Counted from the first letter of the stretch, positions 17,768 to 26,564 are shown. The stretch: 36,876 bases of DNA from Parabacteroides sp. (GCA_028689545.1 JAQVCX010000023.1:1-36876); one strand, 5' to 3'. The notes: generated from the sequence alone by a model not told the origin. Numbers and translations: made by a program.

Positions 17768-18028
17768 AATAGATCCTAGCGAAGGAAACAATGGCACTGT
17801 GCGGAAGCCTGGGATAATCACGGCGATTTGGTTCGACAATGATTACATTTATGGTGAGGATGAGAATGGTCGGACGCTCAAGCAATCACTTATATGGTAT
17901 CCTCGATTGAAAGAGGCATAGGATGACGAATGTCAAAATTACCGAATGGGGGTTATGATGGGCTTCACTGGCGGTCTTTGGATGAAGATGTCAGCTTTGA
18001 AAGCTTTGAGTATGTATGCTCGGGATAG
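17754..18028 (+). pseudogene. Broken DUF2442 gene (in-frame stop plus one-base deletion)
   Basis: From the ATG at 17754 the frame reads 55 codons containing IWFDNDYIYGEDENGRTL and WYPRLKEA, which is the DUF2442 pattern, and then stops at TAG (17919-17921). The same frame continues DDECQNYRMG up to a run of five G (17948-17952). After that the match continues in another frame as YDGLHWRSLDEDVSFESFEY and stops at 18026-18028. Restoring one G to the run would give RMGGYDGLHW and rejoin the two parts. DUF2442 proteins are small and often found beside DUF4160 proteins; none is seen here. Two lesions make a pseudogene the best reading. Confidence 0.78.
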
Positions 18029-18486
18029 GAAGATATGAAATTCTCTAATATGCGGGATTTTTGATAGAAATAAGCCGTGTTTCGTGACAATCGCTTCTTT
18101 GGGTTTTTGTGAGATAAGAAGGGAGATATGGTAAAAGTGGGGTTTTGAGGTGGAAAAAGCGGGGTTTATACGCGTGATAGGTCGCGAAGGGCCGCGCGAA
18201 AGGTCGCGTTAGGTGACACCGATACTGGCGTTGGGCATCGGGAGTAGTCAAGAATAGGGTTATGAGTACTTGTGAATAGGCATTCTTACCGCCTTATAAC
18301 CCTATTGTAACCTTGTTTTTCTCCTTTTTTACCCTGCGAATATGAATTAGGATGAATTGTTTTCGCTGGGATGAAAGATGATTTTCGGGTATGCGATTGT
18401 TATATAGCCGATTAAATATATTTTAACGTGTATTTGAGCGTGAGCCGTACTTTGCCCCGAAATAATCGATTATCCAGGACTTTAGA
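18029..18486. other. Gene-free interval of 458 bp
   Basis: I see no credible gene between the DUF2442 remnant and nadD. The interval has G-rich plus-strand text, a threefold GC-rich near-repeat at about 18180-18210 (GGTCGCGAAG, GCCGCGCGAA, GGTCGCGTTA) and a spaced inverted repeat at 18253-18306. The minus-strand ORF at 18045-18251 looks like a chance frame. Confidence 0.5.
18253..18306. repeat. Spaced inverted repeat
   Basis: AATAGGGTTAT (18253-18263) is perfectly inverted as ATAACCCTATT (18296-18306), 32 nt apart. It lies in the gene-free interval downstream of nadD and could be a stem at the end of that operon's transcript or a dispersed palindrome. Confidence 0.5.
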
Positions 18487-19107
18487 TTACAAATTGTCAT
18501 TTTGATACATAGCGGTGTTGTCCGCGTCTGGTTTATTCGTTTTGACGCTGTAGTAGTAAGGGCGCACTCCTTCCGGCAGGAAGAAACGGATATCCTTGCC
18601 GGATTGGTAGGCGTGGCGAATAAACGTGGAGGAGATCTCCATCAAGGGGGCATCCGCTTTCTTTACGTTGGGATAGATCTCCGGGATCGATATATCGAAT
18701 CCTAGGCGGGGATAAACCAGCAGCTTATAGTTCGTAAGGATTTCCTCGAAGTTTTTCCAGCGTGGGAAGAGCTGCCAGTTATCGGCTCCCATGATGAAGT
18801 AGAAGTCCCGATCCGGATAGTCGCGGGATAAGGTTCGTAGGGTGTCGATGGAATAAGAGGGGCGCGGAAGGTGGAACTCAATATCGCAGACCTTGAACTT
18901 GGGGTATCCGGAGATGGCGGCCCCAGCCATTTCCAGCCGTAGTGAGTCATCGAGCAACTCGTCCTTCTTCTTCAGCGGATTGTGAGGCGTGATCACGAAC
19001 CACACCTCATCCAACTCCTCGAACTCACATAGCCAGTTCGCCAAGGCGAGATGCCCTATGTGAATGGGATTGAACGATCCACTGTAAATGCCGGTCTTGA
19101 GTCTCAT
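18487..19107 (-). CDS. nadD: Nicotinate-nucleotide adenylyltransferase
   Basis: The enzyme adenylates nicotinate mononucleotide in NAD synthesis. The 206-residue protein has the nucleotidyltransferase signature [20 protein letters not shown] (about 6-25), the MGADNW active-site region, and the C-terminal [16 protein letters not shown] motif. The ATG at 19107 ([10 protein letters not shown]) is chosen. The longer frame begins with TTG at 19137 and would overlap the small membrane protein gene that ends at 19119. It is the last gene of a yicC-like, gmk, small membrane protein, nadD group on the minus strand. Confidence 0.95.
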   Translation of the reverse strand: MRLKTGIYSGSFNPIHIGHLALANWLCEFEELDEVWFVITPHNPLKKKDELLDDSLRLEMAGAAISGYPKFKVCDIEFHLPRPSYSIDTLRTLSRDYPDRDFYFIMGADNWQLFPRWKNFEEILTNYKLLVYPRLGFDISIPEIYPNVKKADAPLMEISSTFIRHAYQSGKDIRFFLPEGVRPYYYSVKTNKPDADNTAMYQNDNL

Positions 19108-19118
19108 CCCGATTTTAC

Positions 19119-19298
19119 TTATCCTTTCTTTTGCCAACCCTTATAGTTGATGAAACAAATGAATATATTGAATAGCAGGGCACCCCCGATGATATATTCC
19201 TTATAATACAGGCTGATACCGCCTAATACGAGGCTCGCTATCCCACAAGCGATAGAAAGCCCCATCATAAAACGGGTGTTCTTGAAGATAGTAGGCAT
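19119..19298 (-). CDS. 59-residue membrane protein between gmk and nadD
   Basis: A short gene, too small for usual length cut-offs, lies between gmk and nadD. It begins [19 protein letters not shown]. Two membrane segments are likely, about residues 10-30 ([14 protein letters not shown]) and 36-52 ([16 protein letters not shown]), followed by a basic tail (NYKGWQKKG). Its ATG lies 9 bp after the gmk stop and its TAA is 11 bp before the nadD ATG, so the spacing is that of a real operon member. Function unknown. Confidence 0.78.
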   Translation of the reverse strand: MPTIFKNTRFMMGLSIACGIASLVLGGISLYYKEYIIGGALLFNIFICFINYKGWQKKG

Positions 19299-19307
19299 AG
19301 GCTGTCT

Positions 19308-19874
19308 TTATCTGTTTAAGAATTCACGGACAAGATGTAATACACGCTCTTCGGCGATCGTTAGGTCATCGTTCACCACAAGGCGATCGAACCGGGAGGC
19401 GTAGTTTATCTCATACGCGGCCTTGGCGATACGATTGTCGATCACTTCCGGCGTGTCGGTGCCCCGCTCTTTCAGTCGCTTGCGAAGTTCCTGGATGGAG
19501 GGTGGTTGGATAAAGATAGACAAGGCTTGTCTGCCATAGAATTTCTTGATATTGCATCCGCCTACCACATCCACGTCTAAAATCACGTTATCCCCTTCAT
19601 TCAAGATACGCTCTACCTCGCTCTTTAACGTGCCGTAATACCTGTCGGTATACACCTCCTCATATTCCAAGAAGTCTCCCTTGGCGATGCGCTCGCGAAA
19701 CTCTTCCGGCGTAAGGAAATAATATTCCACGCCATTCTTCTCGGTTCCCCGGGGAGCCCGGCTGGTAGCCGAGATGGAGAAACGAAGGTGTAAATCCTGT
19801 TTCAAAAGATAATTAATAATGGTTGATTTCCCGGAGCCCGAGGGCGCGGAGAAGATGATTAATTTGCCAGCCAT
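19308..19874 (-). CDS. gmk: Guanylate kinase
   Basis: The enzyme phosphorylates GMP to GDP. The 188-residue protein has the P-loop FSAPSGSGKST (about 8-18), the GMP-binding SATSRAPRGTEKNGVEYYF stretch (about 35-53), and the GDFLEYEEVYTDRYYGT and DVDVVGG regions, ending with the lid arginines (KRLKERGTD). It starts 14 bp after the yicC-like gene, and this pair is also linked in other bacteria. Length is normal for the family. Confidence 0.96.
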   Translation of the reverse strand: MAGKLIIFSAPSGSGKSTIINYLLKQDLHLRFSISATSRAPRGTEKNGVEYYFLTPEEFRERIAKGDFLEYEEVYTDRYYGTLKSEVERILNEGDNVILDVDVVGGCNIKKFYGRQALSIFIQPPSIQELRKRLKERGTDTPEVIDNRIAKAAYEINYASRFDRLVVNDDLTIAEERVLHLVREFLNR

Positions 19875-19888
19875 TCTCGTCGATCTTA

Positions 19889-20761
19889 TTATAATACGTT
19901 TAGTACCTGTTCCTTGATTTGTTCCAACTCGTCTTTCATCTGGACCACGATCTTCTGCATCTCGGCGTGGTTGCTCTTCGATCCGAGCGTATTGATCTCA
20001 CGTCCCATTTCCTGCGCGATAAAGCCGATCTTCTTGCCTTGGCCGTGACCGGACTCCAGGGTGGAGATGAAATATTTCAAATGGTTGTCCAGACGGTTCT
20101 TTTCCTCGTTGACATCCAGCTTCTCGATGTAATAGATCATTTCTTGCTCGAAACGATTCTTGTCGTAGTCCTTCTCGGCGATCTTTTGCAGGTTATCCAT
20201 GATACGAGCCTTGATCTTCTCGATGCGTTCCCCCTCGTATTTCTCCACTTCTTTCAATAGGGCGGCGATATTGGCGATCTTTTGCTCGAAAAGCTTTTGA
20301 AGCATGGCTCCTTCTTGGATACGGAAATCACACAAGTGCTTGATCGCGTCTTTTACCGTAGCCAAAACCACCTCCCATTCGGATTCGTCCGGTTCCGCGA
20401 TGTCGGATTTGATAGCGTCCGGCATCCGCAGCAACGTTTGGAACCAATCGCTCGGGACGCTGATGTTCAGTTTCTCGGCGATCTCCTTGATTTGGTTGTA
20501 ATAATTCTCTACGGCGGCAAGATTGATCTGTGTAGGAGTATCTTTGCCTATATATTCTATAAAGATATTGAACTCGACTTTGCCACGCTCCAAAGATTGA
20601 AGTAACAGGCTTCGAAGCTCCATCTCCTTATCCTTGTATATGGAAGGGATACGGGTGGACAAATCCAATTGCTTACTGTTTAAAGCCTTTATCTCTACGG
20701 TTACTTTTTTTGAAGGGAGCTCGGCAGTAACCTTACCGAACCCAGTCATTGATTGTATCAT
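19889..20761 (-). CDS. YicC-family protein (endoribonuclease family)
   Basis: The 290-residue protein begins MIQSMTGFGK, the family's conserved start, and ends with the DUF1732 region: DVNEEKNRLDNHLKYF, GKKIGFIAQEMGREINTLGSKS. E. coli YicC is an endoribonuclease implicated in small-RNA decay; the same activity here is inferred by family. An ATG 18 bp upstream (20779) was rejected because it falls in the promoter box at 20779-20786. It is the first gene of the group with gmk and nadD. Confidence 0.92.
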   Translation of the reverse strand: MIQSMTGFGKVTAELPSKKVTVEIKALNSKQLDLSTRIPSIYKDKEMELRSLLLQSLERGKVEFNIFIEYIGKDTPTQINLAAVENYYNQIKEIAEKLNISVPSDWFQTLLRMPDAIKSDIAEPDESEWEVVLATVKDAIKHLCDFRIQEGAMLQKLFEQKIANIAALLKEVEKYEGERIEKIKARIMDNLQKIAEKDYDKNRFEQEMIYYIEKLDVNEEKNRLDNHLKYFISTLESGHGQGKKIGFIAQEMGREINTLGSKSNHAEMQKIVVQMKDELEQIKEQVLNVL

Positions 20762-20778
20762 TTTCTCAAAAGTTTGCA

Positions 20779-20786
20779 CAAAGATA
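20779..20786 (-). promoter_or_regulatory. Promoter -7 box for the yicC-gmk-nadD group
   Basis: On the minus strand this reads TATCTTTG, a match to TAnnTTTG, 18 bp before the chosen ATG at 20761. It excludes the in-frame upstream ATG at 20779. Confidence 0.55.
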
Positions 20787-20890
20787 GAGATAAAAACTGA
20801 AAGGTGGTATGATCTTGTCTATTTTGAATCATTCTTCTTCATGCGATGCGCCCCTGCTAATTAATCTCTAAGGCAAGCCAAAGGAATCAC

Positions 20891-20920
20891 TTTTACACCG
20901 TTGGGACGGGTGTAAGTTAT
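20891..20920. repeat. Small inverted repeat upstream of tsaB
   Basis: TTACACC and GGTGTAA flank an 8-9-nt loop, with an ACTT/AAGT extension, in the 295-bp divergent region between yicC and tsaB. Its role is unknown; it could be an operator or a small RNA stem. Apart from this and the two promoter boxes I see nothing in the region. Confidence 0.35.
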
Positions 20921-20974
20921 AAATCTCCTGAAGATAATCTCCGAGCGGGATAAAGATAGAAGGTGATTTTTGTA

Positions 20975-20982
20975 TACCTTTG
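20975..20982 (+). promoter_or_regulatory. Promoter -7 box for tsaB
   Basis: TACCTTTG matches TAnnTTTG and lies 74 bp before the tsaB ATG. No clear -33 element is seen. Confidence 0.5.
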
Positions 20983-21056
20983 CGGCATGATTTAATTATA
21001 AAGTTGGTGCTCCTATGTGAGGGATGCTAACTGTCAATTGTTAATAGTTAATTATT

Positions 21057-21773
21057 ATGTCATTGATCTTAAATATCGAGACATCCACTTCCGTATGTTC
21101 AGTAGCCCTGTCGGAAGGTGAGGAGGTGGTTTTTGAGAAGGCTTCGTTTGAGGGGCCGTCTCATGCGGCGTTATTGGGCGTTTATGTGGAAGAGGCGTTA
21201 AAGGTAGCGAAGTCGAAAGGGATGAGGCCGGATGCCGTGGCGGTAAGTAGCGGCCCCGGATCTTATACGGGATTACGTATTGGGGTGTCTGTGGCTAAAG
21301 GGTTATGCTTTGGGTACGGTATTCCTTTGATCGGTATTCATACGCTGGATATTTTAGCGTCTGCCGCTATCCGAAAAAATAAGGAGGAGGCCGATTGCCT
21401 CTATTGCGCTATGCTGGATGCCCGCCGTATGGAGGTCTACTCTTCTATTTATGATTCCCATCTCAACACGATGCGTGCCACGGCCGCTGATATCGTAGAT
21501 GCCGATTCGTATGCTTCTTTTTTAGAGAAGGGCAAGGTTTGTTTCTTTGGAGACGGTGCCGCTAAATGCAAGGCGGTGATCACTTCGCCGAACGCCTGTT
21601 TTATAGACGGCATCTATCCCTTGGCTGTAAATATGGCATCCTTGTCGCGGAAGGCGTACGAGGAGGGGCGTTTTGAGAATGTGGCTTATTTTGAGCCTTT
21701 CTATTTGAAAGAATTCCAGGCGACGATCGCTAAGAATAAAGTGCTGAGCGAGGCGTTAGGGAAAAATAAATAA
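21057..21773 (+). CDS. tsaB: tRNA threonylcarbamoyladenosine biosynthesis protein TsaB
   Basis: TsaB partners TsaD in making the t6A modification at position 37 of ANN-decoding tRNAs. The 238-residue protein has the ASKHA-fold start LILNIETSTSVCSVALSEG (about 3-21), GPSHAALLG, and the highly conserved AVSSGPGSYTGLRIGVSVAK (about 62-81). Length fits the family. It is monocistronic here, between a divergent yicC group and a convergent methylmalonyl-CoA decarboxylase operon, and ends at a bidirectional terminator. Confidence 0.94.
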   Translation: MSLILNIETSTSVCSVALSEGEEVVFEKASFEGPSHAALLGVYVEEALKVAKSKGMRPDAVAVSSGPGSYTGLRIGVSVAKGLCFGYGIPLIGIHTLDILASAAIRKNKEEADCLYCAMLDARRMEVYSSIYDSHLNTMRATAADIVDADSYASFLEKGKVCFFGDGAAKCKAVITSPNACFIDGIYPLAVNMASLSRKAYEEGRFENVAYFEPFYLKEFQATIAKNKVLSEALGKNK

Positions 21774-21828
21774 GAGGAGTCCGCTTCCTATAGAGCAAGC
21801 TGACTACGGGTAATAAATAAAAAAGGCG

Positions 21829-21855
21829 GGATCCTATCGGACCTCGCCTTTTTTG
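21829..21855. terminator. Bidirectional terminator between tsaB and the decarboxylase operon
   Basis: An A6-GGCG arm (about 21829-21838) pairs with CGCC-T6 (about 21845-21854) so that both strands end in a T run after a GC stem. It lies between the convergent tsaB and beta-subunit genes. Confidence 0.85.
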
Positions 21856-21872
21856 ATATAGATAGTTCTTTA

Positions 21873-23033
21873 TTAACCCAGGAATCCTAGCAAGATACCG
21901 GCAGCTACGGCGGAACCGATTACACCTGCTACGTTCGGGCCCATCGCGTGCATCAATAAGTAGTTGGTCGGGTCATATTCCAAACCTACTATTTGAGAGA
22001 TACGTGCGGAGTCGGGAACGGCGGATACACCAGCGTTACCGATAAGCGGATTGATCTTGTTGCCCTCTTTCAATACTAAATTGAATACCTTGACAAACAA
22101 TATACCGGCACAAGTAGCGATCACGAATGACAACGCTCCAAGACCGAAGATCTTGATGGAGTTCAACGTTAAGAACTGTGTGGCTTGCGTGGAAGCACCT
22201 ACCGTGATACCCAATAAGATCGTGATCGTATCGATCAGCGGACCACGAGCGGTCTCCGCCAAACGACGAGTCACGCCACTTTCTTTCAACAAGTTTCCGA
22301 AGAACAGCATACCTAACAAGGGCAGACCGGACGGAACCAGGAAGCAAGTCAGCAACAAACCTACGATCGGGAAAATAATCTTCTCGGTAGAGGAAACGGC
22401 TCTCGGCGGTTTCATGCGGATCAAACGTTCTTTCTGCGTGGTAAGCAATCTCATGAACGGGGGTTGGATAATAGGAACCAATGCCATGTATGAGTAGGCT
22501 GACACGGCGATCGCACCCATGAGGTTTGGCGCCAGCTTAGAAGAAAGGAAGATAGCGGTCGGACCGTCTGCGCCACCGATAATACCGATAGCACCTGCCT
22601 GGTTCGGCTCGAATCCCATTTGAAGGGCAATCGTGTAAGCTCCAAAGATACCGAACTGAGCGGCGGCACCGATCAATATCAATTTAGGATTGGATATCAA
22701 CGCGGAGAAGTCGGTCATGGCCCCGATACCGAGGAAGATCAATGGTGGATACCATCCGGAGGTTACACCCTGATAGAGGATGTTGAGCACGGATCCTTGC
22801 TCATAAATACCTACTTGAAGACCAGCGTCCTTGAACGGGATATTACCGATAAGGATACCGAATCCGATAGGGATCAAAAGCATGGGTTCAAATTCATATT
22901 TAATAGCCAGGAGTATAAACAACAGACCTACCAGGATCATGATGAGATGTCCCGGAGTCGCATTGTATACACCTGTATAGGTAAGGAACAATTGCAAGTT
23001 CTCACCCAAGAATGTTAAAAAGCTCTCTTGCAT
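21873..23033 (-). CDS. Sodium-pumping decarboxylase beta subunit (methylmalonyl-CoA/oxaloacetate decarboxylase type)
   Basis: The 386-residue protein has about ten membrane segments and is the OadB/MmdB/GcdB type. Typical stretches are YQGVTSGWYPPLIFLGIGAM, GIIGGADGPTAIFLSSKLAP, LLGITVGASTQ, NPLIGNAGVSAVPDSARI and the C-terminal HAMGPNVAGVIGSAVAAG. It decarboxylates the carboxybiotin carrier and couples this to sodium export. As the last gene of the operon with methylmalonyl-CoA epimerase and the carboxyltransferase subunit, it most likely belongs to methylmalonyl-CoA decarboxylase in the propionate pathway. Oxaloacetate decarboxylase is less likely since the alpha subunit is of the acyl-CoA type. 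Confidence 0.94.
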   Translation of the reverse strand: MQESFLTFLGENLQLFLTYTGVYNATPGHLIMILVGLLFILLAIKYEFEPMLLIPIGFGILIGNIPFKDAGLQVGIYEQGSVLNILYQGVTSGWYPPLIFLGIGAMTDFSALISNPKLILIGAAAQFGIFGAYTIALQMGFEPNQAGAIGIIGGADGPTAIFLSSKLAPNLMGAIAVSAYSYMALVPIIQPPFMRLLTTQKERLIRMKPPRAVSSTEKIIFPIVGLLLTCFLVPSGLPLLGMLFFGNLLKESGVTRRLAETARGPLIDTITILLGITVGASTQATQFLTLNSIKIFGLGALSFVIATCAGILFVKVFNLVLKEGNKINPLIGNAGVSAVPDSARISQIVGLEYDPTNYLLMHAMGPNVAGVIGSAVAAGILLGFLG

Positions 23034-23037
23034 AGTC

Positions 23038-23469
23038 TTATCCGATTACGACGAGATCAGCACCTTCTAGTACAGAGTCTCCCTTATGTACTTTAATTTC
23101 GATAATTTTACCGTCCCGGTCCGCGTTGATGTTGTTCTCCATCTTCATGGCTTCAAGGATAATCAAAGCCTGACCTCTTTTTACGGTATCACCCACGTTG
23201 CATTTAACTTGCAGGATCACGCCTGGTAGCGGGGTCTTTACGGCACCTTGAGTTGTTGAGGCTGCCGGACGGCTGACAACTGGTTCGCCACTAGCGGTGG
23301 TAGGAGCTTGTGCCGGACGTTTCAATGTGACCATTTGTTTTTTTGCCGGCTTCTCCATCTTTACTTGATAGGGAGTGCCGTTTACTTCAACGTCCGCGAT
23401 GTCATCCACTACAGAGTTGATGTGTACTTTATATACGTTACCGTTAATGGTATATTTAAAACTTTTCAT
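23038..23469 (-). CDS. Biotin carboxyl carrier subunit of the decarboxylase
   Basis: The 143-residue protein has a short N-terminal beta-strand domain (FKYTINGNVYKVHINSV), a linker rich in Ala, Pro and Thr (about 45-72), and a C-terminal biotinyl domain (about 73-143) with the biotinylation motif EAMKMENN, whose second Lys-flanked position is the biotin attachment site. It carries CO2 from the alpha subunit to the beta subunit. The gene lies 4 bp before the beta-subunit gene and 21 bp after the gamma-like gene, in one operon. Confidence 0.94.
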   Translation of the reverse strand: MKSFKYTINGNVYKVHINSVVDDIADVEVNGTPYQVKMEKPAKKQMVTLKRPAQAPTTASGEPVVSRPAASTTQGAVKTPLPGVILQVKCNVGDTVKRGQALIILEAMKMENNINADRDGKIIEIKVHKGDSVLEGADLVVIG

Positions 23470-23490
23470 TCTTTGTTCGTTTTTAGATAA

Positions 23491-24378
23491 TTACTTTTTG
23501 GGGGTTTGACGCAAACCGTAGAGTTTTGAACTCCAAGGAGAATAATTCCGTTGTACCTTGTGGATCGTGAGAACCGTGTTCTCGATATCGTGATTATCGT
23601 CACTCATCTCATACAAAGCGGTAGCGATAGCGGCGAAGATCTCACCCGATTCCTGACCGGCATCTGCGGCTACAGGTGCGGCGCCGGCTGTCTTCTGGAC
23701 GTTACGCTTGCTAGCGGCGATAGATAATTTACCGATCTGCTTGAAAATAACGTACAACATGAATAATCCCAAGAATACTACGGCCATGGCGGTAAGAGTC
23801 ATACCGATACCAATCGAGTCGTTCTTCTTGAAGTTGTCGATTTTCTCGTTGGAATCCAAGGTCAAGTTATTCGTGCTAGGAGTAACTTTCGTTAATTGAG
23901 CCCATTCTTCTTTACCGTCGACGATTCTACCGTAGCTGATATCGGCTTTTTGCCCGGCAGGTATGGTTATCTCATCGATCAAGCTCTTACCATCAGCGTC
24001 ATACAAAGCTATATAATTAGCCTTCGACGGATCCAATACGAAGTTTATGTGAAACGTTCCGCGGCCCGGCTCACCATCCGCCCAAAACAGCGTGTGTTGG
24101 TGCGGGGGGATCTGGGTTAATACGTCTCCCTTCGGGATCGGATATTTCATAGGATCGTTCTTGTCATCCGTCAAGAAACATCCGGCGATATTCACCGTTC
24201 CGGCCGAGGTGTTGAACAACTCGATCCATCCGTGACGTTTGCCATAGTCGTCAACGAAGTTATCCTCGTTGATGACTAATACTTCATTTATGCGCATGGA
24301 GGTCGCACGCTGCGCCTTCGCTCCGAATGAAATGAGCAAAGCGAACAGTAGTAAGACCCCTATTTTCTTATTTATCAT
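23491..24378 (-). CDS. Lamin-tail domain protein fused to an OadG-type gamma subunit
   Basis: The 295-residue protein has a signal peptide (about 1-22), an N-terminal lamin-tail domain (about 29-160: RINEVLVINEDNFVDDYG, GWIELFNTSAGTVNIAGCFL, LFWADGEPGRGTFHINF), then a membrane helix (IGIGMTLTAMAVVFLGLFML) and a cytoplasmic tail as in OadG gamma subunits. The gamma part should assemble the decarboxylase at the membrane while the lamin-tail domain faces the periplasm. The ATG at 24378 is preferred: AGGAG lies 6 nt before it, but only 1 nt before the ATG at 24384, and the longest frame starts at TTG. Its place between alpha and biotin subunits supports the role. Confidence 0.88.
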   Translation of the reverse strand: MINKKIGVLLLFALLISFGAKAQRATSMRINEVLVINEDNFVDDYGKRHGWIELFNTSAGTVNIAGCFLTDDKNDPMKYPIPKGDVLTQIPPHQHTLFWADGEPGRGTFHINFVLDPSKANYIALYDADGKSLIDEITIPAGQKADISYGRIVDGKEEWAQLTKVTPSTNNLTLDSNEKIDNFKKNDSIGIGMTLTAMAVVFLGLFMLYVIFKQIGKLSIAASKRNVQKTAGAAPVAADAGQESGEIFAAIATALYEMSDDNHDIENTVLTIHKVQRNYSPWSSKLYGLRQTPKK

Positions 24379-24399
24379 ATTCATCTCCTGTTTTACCAA

Positions 24400-25953
24400 T
24401 TATAAAGGCAGGTTGTCATGTTTCTTAGCAGGGTTGCTTAACTTCTTAGTCTGCAATTGCTGCAAAGCACGAATAATACGGAAACGAGTGTTACGCGGTT
24501 CGATAACATCGTCGATATAACCATATTGAGCCGCGTTATAAGGATTAGCGAATGCTTTCTTATATTCGGCTTCTTTCTCTGCCGCGCATGCTTTCGGGTC
24601 TTCAGAGGCCGCTACTTCCTTAGAGAAGATTACCTCTACGGCACCACTCGGTCCCATAACGGCGATCTCGGCTGTCGGCCACGCATAGTTCATATCTCCA
24701 CGTAAGTGCTTAGAGCTCATTACGCAATAAGCGCCACCATACGACTTACGCAACGTCACCGTAATCTTAGGAACGGTAGCCTCGCCGTAAGCGTAAAGCA
24801 ATTTAGCGCCGTGAAGGATTACACCGTTGTATTCCTGGCCTGTACCCGGAAGGAATCCCGGAACGTCAACCAAGGTAACCAAAGGAATATTGAAAGCGTC
24901 GCAGAAACGAACGAAGCGACCTGCCTTACGGGAAGCGTTGCTATCCAAGCATCCTGCCATAACTTTCGGTTGGTTGGCTACGATACCGACGGATTGTCCG
25001 TTGAAACGAGCGAAACCTACGATGATATTCTTAGCGTAATCCGCGTGAACCTCTAGGAACTCGTTGTTATCCACGATCGTGCCGATCACCTCATACATGT
25101 CGTAAGATTGGTTGGCGTTGTCAGGGATAATATCGTTCAATACATCATCCAGACGATCGATCGGGTCTTTACACTCAACGAGCGGAGTTTCCTCTAGGTT
25201 GTTCTGAGGTAAGAAGCTGAGCAATTTACGGATCAATTGCAAGCCATCCTCTTCTGTATCGACAGCGAAATGGGCTACACCCGATTTCGTGGTGTGTACG
25301 CTGGCTCCACCCAATTGCTCTTGGGTAACATCCTCACCTGTTACGGTTTTTACTACTTTCGGACCGGTCAAGAACATGTAGCTGGTGCCACGTGTCATGA
25401 TATTGAAGTCTGTCAAGGCCGGAGAATAAACGGCTCCACCGGCGCAAGGGCCGAAGATACCGGAGATCTGGGGTACGACACCGGAAGCCAAGATATTGCG
25501 TTGGAAAATCTCAGCGTATCCCGCCAAAGCGTTAACGCCTTCCTGGATACGTGCTCCACCTGAATCGTTTAAGCCGATAACAGGGGCACCCATCTTCATG
25601 GCTTGATCCATTACTTTACAGATCTTCATGGCCAATGCCTCAGACAAAGCTCCACCGAATACGGTGAAATCTTGCGCGAAGATATATACCAAACGTCCGT
25701 CGATCGTACCATAACCTGTTACGATACCATCGCCCAGATATTTAGTTTTCTCGATACCGAAGTTTGTACAACGGTGTTGAACAAACATGTCGAATTCCTC
25801 GAAACTACCCTCGTCAAGCAACATGGCGATACGCTCACGAGCGGTATATTTGCCTTTTTTGTGCTGTGATTCGATTCTTTTTTCTCCCCCACCCAAGCGA
25901 GCTTGCTCACGAAGTGCGATGAGCTCTTTTACTTTTTCAAGCTGGTTACTCAT
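24400..25953 (-). CDS. Methylmalonyl-CoA decarboxylase / acyl-CoA carboxylase carboxyltransferase (alpha) subunit
   Basis: The 517-residue protein is an acyl-CoA carboxyltransferase of the MmdA/PccB type. N-terminal crotonase-like half: [66 protein letters not shown]-terminal half: [35 protein letters not shown], and [13 protein letters not shown]. It moves the carboxyl group from methylmalonyl-CoA to biotin on the carrier protein. Length is normal. It lies 39 bp after the epimerase gene and 21 bp before the lamin-tail/OadG gene. Confidence 0.95.
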   Translation of the reverse strand: MSNQLEKVKELIALREQARLGGGEKRIESQHKKGKYTARERIAMLLDEGSFEEFDMFVQHRCTNFGIEKTKYLGDGIVTGYGTIDGRLVYIFAQDFTVFGGALSEALAMKICKVMDQAMKMGAPVIGLNDSGGARIQEGVNALAGYAEIFQRNILASGVVPQISGIFGPCAGGAVYSPALTDFNIMTRGTSYMFLTGPKVVKTVTGEDVTQEQLGGASVHTTKSGVAHFAVDTEEDGLQLIRKLLSFLPQNNLEETPLVECKDPIDRLDDVLNDIIPDNANQSYDMYEVIGTIVDNNEFLEVHADYAKNIIVGFARFNGQSVGIVANQPKVMAGCLDSNASRKAGRFVRFCDAFNIPLVTLVDVPGFLPGTGQEYNGVILHGAKLLYAYGEATVPKITVTLRKSYGGAYCVMSSKHLRGDMNYAWPTAEIAVMGPSGAVEVIFSKEVAASEDPKACAAEKEAEYKKAFANPYNAAQYGYIDDVIEPRNTRFRIIRALQQLQTKKLSNPAKKHDNLPL

Positions 25954-25992
25954 TGTATTTTGATTTGTTGTTAAAAATGAACTTATTAATAT

Positions 25993-26400
25993 TTATTTGC
26001 CAGGCATGCAAAGCTCTGTCAATACGCTGCAAGTTGATTTCGGGTGAAGGAACGCGATATTCAAGCCTTCAGCGCCACCACGGGGGGCTTTATCGATTAG
26101 TCTGACACCTTTTTCTTCTACCTCGTTCAACGCGGCCTGTACATCGGGTACGGCAAATGCGATATGGTGAATGCCTTCGCCTTTTTTCTCGATAAATTTA
26201 GCGATCGTGCTGTCTTCGCTAGTTGGCTCTAGTAATTCTATCTTCGTCTGTCCTACCTTGAAGAAAGCGGTTTTTACTTTTTGGTCGGGTACTTCTTCGA
26301 TGTTATAGCATTTTAATCCAAGAACGCCTTCATAATAGGGCAAACAAGCTTCAATACTCTTTACTGCGATACCTAAATGTTCGATATGTGTAAGTTCCAT
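25993..26400 (-). CDS. mce: Methylmalonyl-CoA epimerase
   Basis: The enzyme interconverts the 2R and 2S isomers of methylmalonyl-CoA. The 135-residue protein is a VOC-fold (glyoxalase-like) enzyme with metal-binding positions in [27 protein letters not shown] and SVLTELC. It is the first gene of the operon with decarboxylase subunits, consistent with the succinate-to-propionate route in which mutase makes the R isomer and decarboxylase uses the S isomer. The promoter box is at 26449-26456. Confidence 0.95.
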   Translation of the reverse strand: MELTHIEHLGIAVKSIEACLPYYEGVLGLKCYNIEEVPDQKVKTAFFKVGQTKIELLEPTSEDSTIAKFIEKKGEGIHHIAFAVPDVQAALNEVEEKGVRLIDKAPRGGAEGLNIAFLHPKSTCSVLTELCMPGK

Positions 26401-26448
26401 GTCAATAATAATTTAAAGATTTAGTAAATGTTTCTTTTCTAATGTCTG

Positions 26449-26456
26449 CAAATGTA
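26449..26456 (-). promoter_or_regulatory. Promoter -7 box for the mce-decarboxylase operon
   Basis: On the minus strand this reads TACATTTG, a match to TAnnTTTG, 49 bp before the epimerase ATG. Confidence 0.5.
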
Positions 26457-26549
26457 CATTCTTTTTATGAAAGTGGAAATAATTCGCTGCTTTTTATTGC
26501 TTCCGGTCTTATTTGACTACATTAGTAGATATAGATAATTCGAGAACTT

Positions 26550-26561
26550 GGATTGCAATCC
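26550..26561. repeat. Short palindrome after the AraC-type gene
   Basis: GGATTGCAATCC is a 12-bp perfect palindrome just beyond the stop of the AraC-type gene (26565). It may be part of a transcript end or an operator; no T tract is present. Confidence 0.3.
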
Positions 26562-26564
26562 TGG

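Noticed and set aside
18045-18251. Minus-strand frame of 68 codons in the interval before nadD
   Set aside because: Basic, His/Tyr/Pro-rich chance composition, no ribosome site, and it lies in G-rich non-coding text.
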